Part shown: piece by piece, positions 42,946 to 51,300 of the stretch
Layout: each line of letters begins with the position of its first letter
How positions within the stretch are numbered: the stretch's first letter is position 1
Source: Streptacidiphilus rugosus AM-16
Lineage (GTDB): Bacteria; Actinomycetota; Actinomycetes; Streptomycetales; Streptomycetaceae
NCBI RefSeq assembly: GCF_000744655.1
Contig: NZ_JQMJ01000004.1
Coordinates: 186,001-250,000 of the forward strand
Direction: 5' to 3'
DNA length: 64,000 nucleotides
Program-made: the position numbers and the translations under genes
The notes under the pieces: model-generated
The model's input: the letters and a program-made list of their open reading frames with translations, nothing else
What the model was told of the DNA's origin: nothing
Database searches by the model: none

Positions 42946-43323
42946 TCAGCTCGGACGGCTGCGCTTCGGCAGTCGGGCGACGACGGCGTCGTAGGAGTCG
43001 TCGACGGCGGCCAGGAGTTCGTCGTCGGGGATCGGGCCGCCCAGCGCCAGGCTGTTCCAACCGTAACGGCCGATGTAGGCGCTGGCCGAGGCCGCCTCCG
43101 GGTAGCGCAGCAGCCACTCGTCCGCGGTGTCCCGGTCGGGTCCGCACTTGAGCCCGACCGAGGCCGCCCGCTCGGGCCCGCGCGGGGCGGATCCGAGGAA
43201 CGCGAAGATCTTGTCCCCCACCTTGACCACCAGATCCCCCTCCCATGGCTCGTCCTGCCAGGCCCCGGGCTTGGCCAGGCAGTAGGCCTTCAGCTGCGCC
43301 CAGGTCATCGCTGCCGCGGACAT
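42946..43323 (-). CDS. MmcQ/YjbR-family protein (second copy in window)
   Basis: A 125-residue protein: MTWAQLKAYCLAKPGAWQDE, then VVKVGDKIFAFLG, and WNSLALGGPIPDDELLAAVDDSYDAVVARL at the C-terminus, the usual end of this fold. GGAGG 8 bases before the ATG at 43323 fixes the start, and an in-frame ATG upstream lacks such a site. It differs clearly from the 38516 gene, so the two are not a recent duplication. Confidence 0.9.
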   Translation of the reverse strand: MSAAAMTWAQLKAYCLAKPGAWQDEPWEGDLVVKVGDKIFAFLGSAPRGPERAASVGLKCGPDRDTADEWLLRYPEAASASAYIGRYGWNSLALGGPIPDDELLAAVDDSYDAVVARLPKRSRPS

Positions 43324-43573
43324 CGGGACCACCTCCACGCTCCGGACTGTAGACCCCGCCGGCGCACGCGGGTACCGGGGCAGGTGCCCCGCTCGGGCGG
43401 GAGGCGTTCGAGATCACCGGCGGCACGGCCCCGGCACCTTCGGCGCCTGTGGCACGCAGCTCCGTGCGCCGACGGCTCCGTGACCGCCGCCTCAGCGGGT
43501 GGGACCCGGCGAGGACTCCGGCTCCGTCGTCACCCGGTCGAAGGAGCCCGGGCCGCGCCCGCGACGGCCCCGG

Positions 43574-44020
43574 TCAGTGCGGCGCAGCGGCCGGCTCCAG
43601 CACGAAGACCGGGATCCGGCGTGCGGTCTTGCGCTGGTAGTCGGCGTAGTCCGGATAGGCGGCCACGGCCCGCTCCCACCACAGCTCACGCTCTTCGCCG
43701 GACAGTTCACGCGCCGTCATGTCCTGCTTGACCGGCCCGTCCTGCAGCTCGACCCGCGGATCGGCGGTCAGGTTGTAGTACCAGACGGGGTGCTTGGGGG
43801 CGCCGCCCTGGGAGGCGACGACCGCGTAGGCGCCACCGTGTTCCACCCGCATCAGCGGCGTCTTGCGGATCCGGCCGCTCTTCGCGCCGACGGAGGTGAG
43901 CAGCACCACCGGCAGGCCGCGGATCGTCGTGCCCTTGGTCCCGCCCGACGACTCGAACAGCTCGACCTGCGCCCGGACCCAGTCCGTCGGGCTCGGCTCG
44001 TACTCTCCCTGCAGCGGCAT
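43574..44020 (-). CDS. F420-dependent (DDN-type) nitroreductase family protein
   Basis: A 148-residue split-barrel protein. The family pattern is [20 protein letters not shown] (F420/phosphate contact), [26 protein letters not shown] and [20 protein letters not shown]. These proteins use coenzyme F420H2 to reduce quinones or nitro compounds. F420 use is normal in actinomycetes. It is a single gene with no linked F420 genes. Confidence 0.92.
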   Translation of the reverse strand: MPLQGEYEPSPTDWVRAQVELFESSGGTKGTTIRGLPVVLLTSVGAKSGRIRKTPLMRVEHGGAYAVVASQGGAPKHPVWYYNLTADPRVELQDGPVKQDMTARELSGEERELWWERAVAAYPDYADYQRKTARRIPVFVLEPAAAPH

Positions 44021-44182
44021 GCGTCATGTCCTCCCGCGCGGCGATCATCCGACCCCGCCATCGTGCCGCATCCGGCCCCCGCCGGACGACCCGTTGCCCC
44101 GAACGGCGGCAGCAGCGCGCCGCCGACGGCCGCGACGACGCAGGATGACAGCATTCCCACTGCGGAGGCGGAGGTGGACGGC

Positions 44183-44434
44183 GTGGCCAAGGACGCCGGT
44201 GACGAGTTCGACGCCGACCTGGACGAGGAGCAGCTCGGCAGCCCGGAGGCCTGGTTCTACTGCACCCGTCATCACCGGGTGGAACAGGGCCACCAGTGCC
44301 CGGGGCGGTTCCTGCTGGGCCCCTACGACTCGGCCGAGGCGGCCGCACGGGCGCTGGAGCGGGTGAAGGAGCACAACGAGGCCTGGGACGCCCAGGACGA
44401 ACCCCGCCCGGGCGGCGACGGAGGAACACCGTGA
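44183..44434 (+). CDS. Small conserved protein with Cys/His cluster
   Basis: An 83-residue acidic protein. The middle reads WFYCTRHHRVEQGHQCPGRF, in which C-x2-HH-x6-C could bind zinc. A helix AEAAARALERVKEHNEAWDA follows. GGAGGT at 44170-44175 lies 7 bases before the GTG at 44183 and decides the start; frames upstream are open but unlike protein. It overlaps the next gene (GTGA). Confidence 0.72.
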   Translation: MAKDAGDEFDADLDEEQLGSPEAWFYCTRHHRVEQGHQCPGRFLLGPYDSAEAAARALERVKEHNEAWDAQDEPRPGGDGGTP

Positions 44435-44961
44435 GCGAGATGTCGACCGACATGGAGCGCGACGACAAGGTGCTCTTCTTCACGATCCGCGACCCCGAAC
44501 AGGCGGCTGCCGCCTTCGACGAGGTGACCGAACTGCCGACGGTGACCCGGGCCGCGCTGCTGCGCCGGGACGCCGACGGCCGGGTCAGCGTGCCGGCGGA
44601 CTACGACCCGGGCGCGGGCGGTTCCATGCTGGGGTTCGGCACGGTCGGCGCGCTGCTCGGGCTGTTCGCCGGACCGCTGGGGCTGGCCGTCGGCGCGACC
44701 ATCGGCCTGGGCATCGGCGCGGTGCAGGACGGCAACGACGCGGAGACCCAGACCGACGCCCTGATCGGCCTGGTGCCCTGGGTGGACCCCGAGAGCAGCC
44801 TCCTGGTCGCGGAGATGGTCGAATCCGACCCGCGCTCCGTCGACGCGATCGCGGCCCGCCATGACGCCCACCTCGACCGGGTGCCCGCCGCCCAGGCGGC
44901 GGCGGAACTCGCCCGCCTCCAGGCCGCGGCCGAGTCCCGCCCCGAGGACCCCCGGTCCTGA
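44431..44961 (+). CDS. DUF1269-like membrane protein
   Basis: A 176-residue protein. An N-terminal sensor-like domain (VLFFTIRDPEQAAAAFDEV, then TVTRAALLRRDADGRVSVP) leads to a glycine-rich membrane segment (LGFGTVGALLGLFAGPLGLAVGATIGLGIGA). After it comes a domain with LIGLVPWVDPESSLLVAEMVE. This layout is the DUF1269 family. The GTG start lies in the previous stop codon, so the two genes are coupled. A very strong terminator follows. Confidence 0.82.
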   Translation: MSEMSTDMERDDKVLFFTIRDPEQAAAAFDEVTELPTVTRAALLRRDADGRVSVPADYDPGAGGSMLGFGTVGALLGLFAGPLGLAVGATIGLGIGAVQDGNDAETQTDALIGLVPWVDPESSLLVAEMVESDPRSVDAIAARHDAHLDRVPAAQAAAELARLQAAAESRPEDPRS

Positions 44962-44973
44962 CCCCGGAACCCG

Positions 44974-45027
44974 CGCGGCGGCGGGCGGCCGGTTCGGAGA
45001 TCTCCGTAACGGCCGCCCGCCGCCGCG
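44974..45027 (+). terminator. Terminator with 17-bp perfect stem
   Basis: 44974-44990 pairs perfectly with 45011-45027; the 20-base loop contains its own palindrome CGGAGATCTCCG. It starts 12 bases after the DUF1269-like stop. Confidence 0.8.
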
Positions 45028-45047
45028 TGCTCTGGTAGACCACTCGC

Positions 45048-45257
45048 ATGACCACCGAATGGATCAGCAGCGCGGAGGTCCACTTCCGCGCCCCCGGCCA
45101 GTTCCTCGGCGAGCAGAACGCTCCCCAGGTCCGGGCGAGCGGCGACGTCCGCCTCGTCGACGGCTGGCTGCACCTGAAGCTGCCGAACGACGGCGGCATC
45201 GTCTCGGTCCCGGCATCGGCAGTGGACCGGGTCCACTGGCGGCCCGCCACGGTCTGA
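45048..45257 (+). CDS. Small conserved hypothetical protein
   Basis: A 69-residue all-beta-looking protein (WISSAEVHFRAPGQFLGEQN, later DVRLVDGWLHLKLPNDGGIV and SVPASAVDRVHWRP). No motif is recognised. Its coding pattern is good, and it converges with the next small gene. The promoter must lie between the preceding terminator and 45048, a very short space. Confidence 0.65.
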   Translation: MTTEWISSAEVHFRAPGQFLGEQNAPQVRASGDVRLVDGWLHLKLPNDGGIVSVPASAVDRVHWRPATV

Positions 45258-45272
45258 CGCAGGCCGCCGGGC

Positions 45273-45470
45273 CTACAGGATGACGGCCGACGCGATGCGG
45301 TGCCCGCACGGCTCGAAGGTGAGCGTCGGCTGCCCGGCGGTCTCCTCGAAGTGGATGTCGGTCGCAGGCTGTCCGCACTCGGGGCAGTCGGGATTCCGCC
45401 CGGCATGGTGGTGGCGCATCAGGTCGATGAAGCGGTCGGGTGTCACGTGGTGCACGGTTTCGCTGCTCAC
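45273..45470 (-). CDS. Small zinc-ribbon-like protein
   Basis: A 65-residue protein with NPDCPECGQPATDIHF and a later CGHRI: a C-x2-C pair plus C-x-H that could hold one zinc ion. The N-terminal half (TPDRFIDLMRHHHAG) is a short helix. Short zinc-ribbon proteins like this are common in streptomycetes and uncharacterised. Confidence 0.7.
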   Translation of the reverse strand: MSSETVHHVTPDRFIDLMRHHHAGRNPDCPECGQPATDIHFEETAGQPTLTFEPCGHRIASAVIL

Positions 45471-45666
45471 GACGCCTTCTTCACGGTTCGCTCGGCCCGG
45501 GAGCCGGTCCGGACGGGTCCGCCGATCAGGCCCTCGGCGGAGGGGGTGTTCCTGGGGTTCACGCTAAGCCCGCAGGTCACCGGCCGCGTGTCGATCAACG
45601 CGGATGGCTCGGCCGAGCCCCGAACCTGCCCGCGTCCGCCGCCCCGTGCGGAACTACGCTGGGCCG

Positions 45667-45855
45667 GTGACCACGATCCCCCTGCCCGGCGTCACCGTCG
45701 AACGGGCCGACGACGCGGTGGTGCGCTGCGAGGGCTGCGGCCGGCCGCTGCGCGACCCGGCGTCCCGTGCCCGCGGGCACGGCCCGGTCTGCACCGTCGT
45801 CAGGCTGCCGGAGCCGCCACGGGGCGAGCAACAGGAGACGCTGCCGGGGTTCTGA
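45667..45855 (+). CDS. Small zinc-binding protein (DUF6011-like)
   Basis: A 62-residue protein. The core is CEGCGRPLRDPASRARGHGP followed by VC: C-x2-C-G-R-x-L-x-DP-x-S-x4-G-x-GP-x-C, the pattern of DUF6011-type zinc ribbons often encoded near replication or phage-like genes. Here no such genes are near. The GTG at 45667 is preferred over an ATG 63 bases upstream because the extra residues look non-conserved. Confidence 0.65.
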   Translation: MTTIPLPGVTVERADDAVVRCEGCGRPLRDPASRARGHGPVCTVVRLPEPPRGEQQETLPGF

Positions 45856-45948
45856 TCCGCCCGACCGAGCGGAAGCCGGGAAGTGTCCCGAAGGGGAGAC
45901 CGCGCGTGGCGGGGCGGCGGCGGGGCGGACGCTGCCTAGAGTGACCGG

Positions 45949-46500
45949 ATGTGGCACGACATGTTCGTCTCCGGGATCAGTTACAGCGAGAAGGCGCTGC
46001 GCACCGTCCTGGTCTACCTCGCGCTGCTGATCCTGCTGCGGATTCTGGGTAAGCGGGGCCTGGCCCAGCTCAACACCTTCGACCTCGTGGTGATGCTGCT
46101 GCTGTCGAACGTCGTGCAGAACGCCGTGATCGGCAACGACAACTCGGTGACCGGCGGCCTGTTCGGGGCCGTGGTCCTGCTGCTCACCGATGCCCTGCTG
46201 GTCCGTCAGGGCGCGCGGTGGAGGTGGTTCGCGCGGCTGTTGGAGGGCGTTCCGACCGTCCTGGCACGCGACGGCGAGTTCGACCTCCGGGCCATGCGGC
46301 GGCAGGGCCTGACCAGGGGCGACGTCGGCGTGGCCGTGCGCAATCAGGGCGGCGACGGCATCGAGGAGACCTCGCTGGTCGTGCTCGAACCCGGCGGTTC
46401 CGTCCTCGTCCGCCTCAAGGAGGGCGACCAGGTTGCCGACAAGGACGATGTGGCCGCGCTCCGCGCCCTGCTGGAGCGGATCGAGGCGCGCCTGCGGTGA
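45949..46500 (+). CDS. DUF421 membrane protein (YetF/YcaP-like)
   Basis: A 183-residue protein with three membrane helices (about 17-35, 45-65, 70-88; for example TVLVYLALLILLRILG) and the YetF-type block KRGLAQLNTFDLVVMLLLSN. The cytoplasmic domain after it carries VPTVLARDGEFDLRAMRRQG and ends in a charged helix. The family has no settled function. It has its own start, 93 bases after the preceding gene. Confidence 0.9.
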   Translation: MWHDMFVSGISYSEKALRTVLVYLALLILLRILGKRGLAQLNTFDLVVMLLLSNVVQNAVIGNDNSVTGGLFGAVVLLLTDALLVRQGARWRWFARLLEGVPTVLARDGEFDLRAMRRQGLTRGDVGVAVRNQGGDGIEETSLVVLEPGGSVLVRLKEGDQVADKDDVAALRALLERIEARLR

Positions 46501-46567
46501 GCTCGCGTCCGTGGTGGTTCACGGGCCGGGGGCACAGCGGTACGTTCCGGGTGAGGTCGCAAGCACG

Positions 46568-46639
46568 ATGGTGGAGGTGCAGGCAATGACGCGGCAACCG
46601 CAGGTGAGACTCCTTCGGACCTTCGGTGGGCGGGGATGA
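46568..46639 (+). CDS. Possible 23-residue upstream ORF
   Basis: The frame MVEVQAMTRQPQVRLLRTFG ends in a TGA that overlaps the ATG of the next gene (ATGA). GAGGT stands 10 bases before it. It may be a coupling peptide or chance; the rest of 46501-46635 shows nothing else. Confidence 0.25.
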   Translation: MVEVQAMTRQPQVRLLRTFGGRG

Positions 46640-47145
46640 CCGCGCCCGCCCCGCCGCGGCCGGGAGACTTCGCGGTCACCTCGGTCACCGGAGACGTGGG
46701 CTTCCTGATCAGTGTGGGTGAATGGCTGAACGGCTCCCGATTCGGCCACTGGGACCACGCCTTCGTCTACGTCGGCGACGACCAGCTCGTCGAGGCGGAG
46801 CCCGGCGGGGCGCGGCTGGCCCAGCTGGAGGAGTACGCGGGACGGCCGGTCGCCTGGTCGACGGGGCATGTCGCGATGACCGACGAGCAGCGCAGCGCGG
46901 TGGTGGAGGCGGCGCGGTCGTTCCTCGGGGTGCCCTACAGCGCCCGCGACTACGTGGCGCTCGCGTTGTGGCACTTCCACCTGCGGATCCCCTGGGCGCG
47001 TCACGTGATGGCGTCGCGGAGGAGCATGATCTGCAGTCAGCTGTGCGACGCGGCGCTGCTGGCGGCGGGCGTCCACCTCTTCGCGGACGGACGTGAGCCC
47101 GGCGATGTGACGCCGGCCGATCTCGCGGAGCTCATCGCCGCGTGA
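46636..47145 (+). CDS. Permuted papain-like (YiiX/NlpC-P60) hydrolase
   Basis: A 169-residue protein without a signal peptide. The catalytic layout of permuted NlpC/P60 enzymes is visible: GHWDHAFVYVGD with the catalytic His (H41), QLVEAEPGG with an acidic helper (E53 or E55), and RRSMICSQLCDAAL with the nucleophile Cys (C133) at the start of a helix. Such enzymes cleave amides or thioesters of lipids or peptides. The ATG at 46636 overlaps a possible small upstream frame. Confidence 0.8.
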   Translation: MTAPAPPRPGDFAVTSVTGDVGFLISVGEWLNGSRFGHWDHAFVYVGDDQLVEAEPGGARLAQLEEYAGRPVAWSTGHVAMTDEQRSAVVEAARSFLGVPYSARDYVALALWHFHLRIPWARHVMASRRSMICSQLCDAALLAAGVHLFADGREPGDVTPADLAELIAA

Positions 47146-47206
47146 CCGTCCGTCGACTGGCCGAATCCTCCGCATGCCTGCCGCCTCCCGCGGGCAGGTG
47201 CTGGAC

Positions 47207-47416
47207 ATGACGGAGGTCCGGAAGTCCGCGTGGCCCGAGCTCGTCGGGGTCGACGTCGAGGAAGCCGAGCAGGTGGTGCGGGCCGAGCGCCCGGATGTGG
47301 TCGTGGAGGCGCGGCTGGCGGGGATGGCCAGGGCGACGGGGTACCGGCCGGAACGCGTGCGGTTGATCTACAACGCCACCACCGGCCGCATCACCCAGGA
47401 ACCCCACATCGGCTGA
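47207..47416 (+). CDS. Proteinase inhibitor I13 (potato inhibitor I) family protein
   Basis: A 69-residue protein with KSAWPELVGVDVEEAEQVVR, then RPDVVVEA and RPERVRLIYNATTGRITQEP HIG at the end. The opening KSxWPELVG and the closing R-x2-P-x-IG match potato inhibitor I, whose loop blocks subtilisin-like serine proteases. No signal peptide is present, so the target would be cytoplasmic. The loop region here (ARLAGMARATGY) differs from plant members. The ATG at 47207 gives the normal family length; a longer frame starts at 47174 without a ribosome site. Confidence 0.72.
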   Translation: MTEVRKSAWPELVGVDVEEAEQVVRAERPDVVVEARLAGMARATGYRPERVRLIYNATTGRITQEPHIG

Positions 47417-47426
47417 GCCTGGTCGG

Positions 47427-48086
47427 TCAGTGGCGTGTGGTGCGGATCCACCACAGCGTCGCGACCAACTCGGCGCCGACCTCCTCGCACAGCGACAGCA
47501 GGGCCCGGCCGGCCGGGGTGGCGAGCAGGCCCTGTCCGGTCGGCAGGGTCGGAAGCGCCTCATGGCAGGTGAACTCGGCGAGGAGGTTGCGCGAGCCGAG
47601 GTAGCCCAGTCCGTACCGCCCCACGGAGGGGTCGAGGCTGTCGACGTAGTGCTGGCGCGCCTGCTCGGCGGGGTGGGCGTAGAAGGCGTTCGCCACGACG
47701 CAGTCGAGATGGTCGGCGAGGCTGCGCGGGCGTTCGACCACCTGCTCGATCTCGTCGATCCCGCCTGCCGTGAGCGCCTCACCGAAGGTCAGCAGGCTTG
47801 CGATGGTCTCCAGCTGGACGAGCTCGACCGTCTCGGGGTCGACCTCGGAGCTGAAGAGCGGGGCGGCGCACAGCTCCGTGAGCGCCTCGCGGTAGGCACG
47901 GTCCGACTCCCGGTCCGGAGCGGAGGCCGCCGCCTGGAAGAGCGCTTCCAGCACCACCGGGTCGATGCCCCAGTCGGGGTCCAGCTCCATCGCGAGCAGG
48001 GGCGCCCGCAGACGCCACAGTGCCAGGGTCGCGGCGTGACGTCGTTGCTCTGGCCGCAGTGCGAGCAGTCGTTCGCTCAGTTCCAC
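47427..48086 (-). CDS. Conserved hypothetical helical protein
   Basis: A 219-residue protein predicted to be almost all helical. It contains ELSERLLALRPEQRRHAATL near the start and DHLDCVVANAFYAHPAEQAR, with YGLGYLGSRNLLAEF later. No motif assigns a function. It stands alone between the inhibitor gene and a secreted-type gene. Confidence 0.7.
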   Translation of the reverse strand: MELSERLLALRPEQRRHAATLALWRLRAPLLAMELDPDWGIDPVVLEALFQAAASAPDRESDRAYREALTELCAAPLFSSEVDPETVELVQLETIASLLTFGEALTAGGIDEIEQVVERPRSLADHLDCVVANAFYAHPAEQARQHYVDSLDPSVGRYGLGYLGSRNLLAEFTCHEALPTLPTGQGLLATPAGRALLSLCEEVGAELVATLWWIRTTRH

Positions 48087-48161
48087 GTTCTCTCATGCCC
48101 AGGGAGGTAGTGACGGCGTTGGTCGCATTGTGGACCGTCACGGCCGGGCCCGGCGAGCCGT

Positions 48162-48983
48162 TCAGCCCAGGCAGATGACGAGCAGTCGCACCTTGCAGGC
48201 CGTCGGCGGTGCGGGTGTGGAGGTGGGCGACGACGTCGGCGTCGGGAGGGTGGACGGGGTGGGGAGGACGCGTCGCGTCGGGGAGGCGGAGGCGGCCGGT
48301 GGGTCGGTCGGTGACCCGCCGACGGGGTCGTCGGAGGGCGCGCCCACGGGGGCGGTCGGAACGGCGGGGGCGGTCGCCGCTCCGGACGGACTGAGGGACG
48401 CGGCGGTGCCGGTCCCCGAGGTGGTCGGCGCGGGGATGACGGCTGCGACGCCGGCCGTGTGGGTGGGCTGCCCGCCCGGCGCGGTCGGGCCGGGGAGTGT
48501 CGGCGCACCGGCGGCTCCTCCCCCGCTGCCGCCGTTGAGGGGGCCGTTCGCGTCCGGTGCCGTCAGGCCCGGTTCCGGACCGAGTCCGGCGCCAGGTCCG
48601 GAGCCGGCGAGCCCGCACAGGCCCGCGACACCGAGCCCCGCCACCAGCAGCGCCGGGACGAGCCTGTGGCCCGAGCGCGCCGGACGCGCATGGTGGGACG
48701 GTGCCGGGGCCGGGCTCCCGCGCCGCCGTTCAGGGGCGGCGGTCGGTGCCCGACGCCCGGACGCCGGTTTCGGCGGCGCGGTTGTCGGCGGCGCGGTTGT
48801 CGGCGGGGGTTCCGGGGCGCTGCTGGGCGCGGGCCTCGGCGCGAGTTCCGGCGCGGGTGCCGGGCGGGCGGGTACGGCCGGCGCGTCAGGGCCGACCGAG
48901 GGCAGTTTCGATGACGGCACGCCGCATCCGGCGCAGCTGAGTGCGCCGTTCACGTAGCGCCGACAGGACGGGCAGTACCTCAT
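48162..48983 (-). CDS. Zinc-ribbon protein with membrane segment and Pro/Thr-rich tail
   Basis: A 273-residue protein. The N-terminus MRYCPSCRRYVNGALSCAGC forms a C-x2-C...C-x2-C zinc ribbon. A Pro/Ala-rich stretch then leads to one membrane helix (LVPALLVAGLGVAGLCGLAG, about 108-127). The outer part is Gly/Pro/Thr/Ala-rich and ends in a short conserved-looking CKVRLLVICLG with two cysteines. The layout (ribbon inside, spacer outside) suggests a link between cytoplasm and wall, but the role is unknown. Confidence 0.68.
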   Translation of the reverse strand: MRYCPSCRRYVNGALSCAGCGVPSSKLPSVGPDAPAVPARPAPAPELAPRPAPSSAPEPPPTTAPPTTAPPKPASGRRAPTAAPERRRGSPAPAPSHHARPARSGHRLVPALLVAGLGVAGLCGLAGSGPGAGLGPEPGLTAPDANGPLNGGSGGGAAGAPTLPGPTAPGGQPTHTAGVAAVIPAPTTSGTGTAASLSPSGAATAPAVPTAPVGAPSDDPVGGSPTDPPAASASPTRRVLPTPSTLPTPTSSPTSTPAPPTACKVRLLVICLG

Positions 48984-49109
48984 TCCTCACACGTTGCAGG
49001 TCAGCGGCCCGAACAGGGCGGAGTCCGTGAAAGTTGCAGTGGGCAACCCGGCCCGGTGCTAATCTGCGCGGGCTCCGCACTCGAACCGTTTCGCAGGAAG
49101 GACGCCGCC

Positions 49110-50303
49110 GTGTCGCTCGACACCGAACGGCCCGAGGAGTTCTCCCTGTTCGACCCCCGCCGGCGGGTCGACCCCTACCCGGCCTACGCCGCGCTGCACG
49201 CCGTCGGCGGCCCGGAGGCACGCCTGCGGCGCACCGCGTTCGGGCCGTGGCTGTCGCCCTCGCACGGCGTCTGCGCGCAGGTGCTGCGCGACCCGGCGTT
49301 CGGCCGCGCGGAGCAGCCGGACGACGGTCGCACCCGTTCCTTCCTCGCGCTCAACCCGCCCGACCACACGCGGCTGCGGCGGCTGGCCGCGAAGGCCTTC
49401 ACGCCCCGTCTGGTCGAGGCGTTGCGCCCGCGCATCGAACGCCTCGCCGACGAGCTGCTGGACCGGGCGCTGCGCGAGCCCGAGTTCGACCTGGTGCGGG
49501 AGTTCGCGCACCCGCTGCCGGTGATCGTCATCAGCGAGCTGCTCGGCGTGCCCGCCGAGGACCGCGACCGGTTCGCCGCCTGGTCGCAGGCGCTGGCCCG
49601 GGGCATCGACCCGGAGTTCCTGCTGCCCCCGGAGACGCTCGCCGTGCTGGACGCCGCCCGCGCGGAATTCGACGGCTACTTCCGCGAGCTGGCCGCGCGC
49701 CGCCGCGCGGAGCCGGCCGCGGACCTGCTCAGCGCGCTGGTCGCGGTCTGCGACGAGGGCGAGAGCCTGTCGGAGGCGGAACTGACGGCCACCTGCACGC
49801 TGTTGCTGATCGCCGGCCACGAGACCACGGTGAACCTGATCGCCAACGGCGTGCTGGCGCTGCTGCGGCACCCGGCGGAGCTGGCCTGGTTCCGGGCGCA
49901 TCCCGAGGCCGCCCCGCAGGTGGTGGAGGAACTGCTGCGCTTCGACCCGCCCGTGCAGCTGACCATGCGCACGGCCCTGCGTGACGCCGAGGTGGAGGGT
50001 CGCACCGTGGCCGCGGGCGAGCAGGTCCTGCTGCTGCTCGGTGCGGCCAACCGCGATCCGGCCGTGTTCGCCGAACCGGACCGCCTGGACCTGCGTCGCA
50101 GTGCCGAGGCCGAGCGGCATCTCGCCTTCGGCCTCGGCATCCACTTCTGTCTCGGCGCCTCGCTCGCGCGCCTCGAGGGTCAGATCGCCCTCGCGGCGTT
50201 CGCCCGCCGCGTCGCCGCGCCACGGCTGGGAGACGCGGGCCCGGTCCACCGGGAGAACCTGATCCTGCGCGGCCCGGCCGTGCTGCCGGTCCGGCACGGC
50301 TGA
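49110..50303 (+). CDS. Cytochrome P450
   Basis: A 397-residue soluble class I P450. The I-helix motif is AGHETTVNLI, the ExxR is in EELLRFDPPV, and the heme loop FGLGIHFCLGASLARLE holds the heme cysteine C347. The GTG at 49110 with AGGAAGG upstream decides the start. P450s of this kind take electrons from ferredoxin and a reductase encoded elsewhere; no ferredoxin gene is next to it. The substrate is unknown, and no secondary-metabolite cluster surrounds it. Confidence 0.96.
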   Translation: MSLDTERPEEFSLFDPRRRVDPYPAYAALHAVGGPEARLRRTAFGPWLSPSHGVCAQVLRDPAFGRAEQPDDGRTRSFLALNPPDHTRLRRLAAKAFTPRLVEALRPRIERLADELLDRALREPEFDLVREFAHPLPVIVISELLGVPAEDRDRFAAWSQALARGIDPEFLLPPETLAVLDAARAEFDGYFRELAARRRAEPAADLLSALVAVCDEGESLSEAELTATCTLLLIAGHETTVNLIANGVLALLRHPAELAWFRAHPEAAPQVVEELLRFDPPVQLTMRTALRDAEVEGRTVAAGEQVLLLLGAANRDPAVFAEPDRLDLRRSAEAERHLAFGLGIHFCLGASLARLEGQIALAAFARRVAAPRLGDAGPVHRENLILRGPAVLPVRHG

Positions 50304-50319
50304 GGGCTCTGGCCCGCGT

Positions 50320-51300
50320 TCAGTCGAGCCTTGCGTCGAAGGCGAGCGAGGCGGCCAGCTCGTCGACCCGGCCGGCGGCCAGGCCGTGCGCGACGAACCA
50401 GGCGCCCACGTTGCGGACGTCGCGTTCCAGGAAGGAGCGACCGCGCGGGTTGGCGATCACGTCGACGATCTGCGGAACATCGATGATCACCAGTCGCCCG
50501 TCCTTGACCAGGATGTTGTAGGCGGACAGGTCCCCGTGGGCGAAGCCGTCGCGGGCGAGCAGCGACAGGCTGCGGCCCAGCTGCTCCCACAGGTCCTCCA
50601 GGTCGGCCTCCTCCGTCCGCAGTTGTGCCAGGCGCGGGGCGGCGGCGCCGGAGTCGTCGCCGATGAACTCCATCAGGATCTCCGTCCCCAGGATCTGCAC
50701 CGGATAGGGCACGGCGGCCCCGGCCACCCAGAGGCGTGACAGCGCCGCGAACTCGGCGGCGGCCCACTGGCCGGCGATGGCCTGCTTGCCGAAGTCGCTG
50801 CGCTTGGCCATGGCCCGGCTGACCCGCGACTCCTTGTGGGAGCGGCCCTCCAGATAGCCGGAGTCGCGATGGAAGAGCCGGTGCTGACCGTCGCGGTAGC
50901 GCTTGGCGGCCATCAGGGTGCGGCGGCCGGTACCGGGTACGGCGCGTTCGACCAGGAAGACGTCGGCTTCCTTGCCGGTCTTCACGATGCCGAACTCGGT
51001 GTCGACCGCCGCGAGTTCGGTGACGACCCAGCCGGGCCGGGGCTCGGGTCCCTTTTCGGTGGGAGTGGACTGGTCCCAGGTCGACCAGCGGTCGCCCTCC
51101 GGGGGGCCGTCGTGGACGGAGTCGTCCGCCGGCGGGGCGGACGGCCCGGCGGGCCTGTCGGCGGAGAAGAAGGAGTCGTATGCGGCAGCCCAGCTGTCGC
51201 GATCGAGCTCAGTGGCGGCACCCTCGCGGGAGCGACGGGTGACGGTGCCCTTCGGGCGGGTACGGACAAAGGAATCGCTGTCGGCGAAACGCTTGCTCAA
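50320..51300 (-). CDS. RIO-family atypical protein kinase
   Basis: A 326-residue kinase. The N-terminal 90 residues are charged and flexible; the RIO core begins near FGIVKTGKEADVFLV. The catalytic loop is AHGDLSAYNILV and the metal loop is IIDVPQIVDV, both standard for RIO kinases. In archaea and eukaryotes RIO1/2 act in ribosome maturation; bacterial members are less known. The start is probably the TTG at 51300 with AGGAG 13 bases upstream. It diverges from the gene at 51695. Confidence 0.92.
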   Translation of the reverse strand: MSKRFADSDSFVRTRPKGTVTRRSREGAATELDRDSWAAAYDSFFSADRPAGPSAPPADDSVHDGPPEGDRWSTWDQSTPTEKGPEPRPGWVVTELAAVDTEFGIVKTGKEADVFLVERAVPGTGRRTLMAAKRYRDGQHRLFHRDSGYLEGRSHKESRVSRAMAKRSDFGKQAIAGQWAAAEFAALSRLWVAGAAVPYPVQILGTEILMEFIGDDSGAAAPRLAQLRTEEADLEDLWEQLGRSLSLLARDGFAHGDLSAYNILVKDGRLVIIDVPQIVDVIANPRGRSFLERDVRNVGAWFVAHGLAAGRVDELAASLAFDARLD

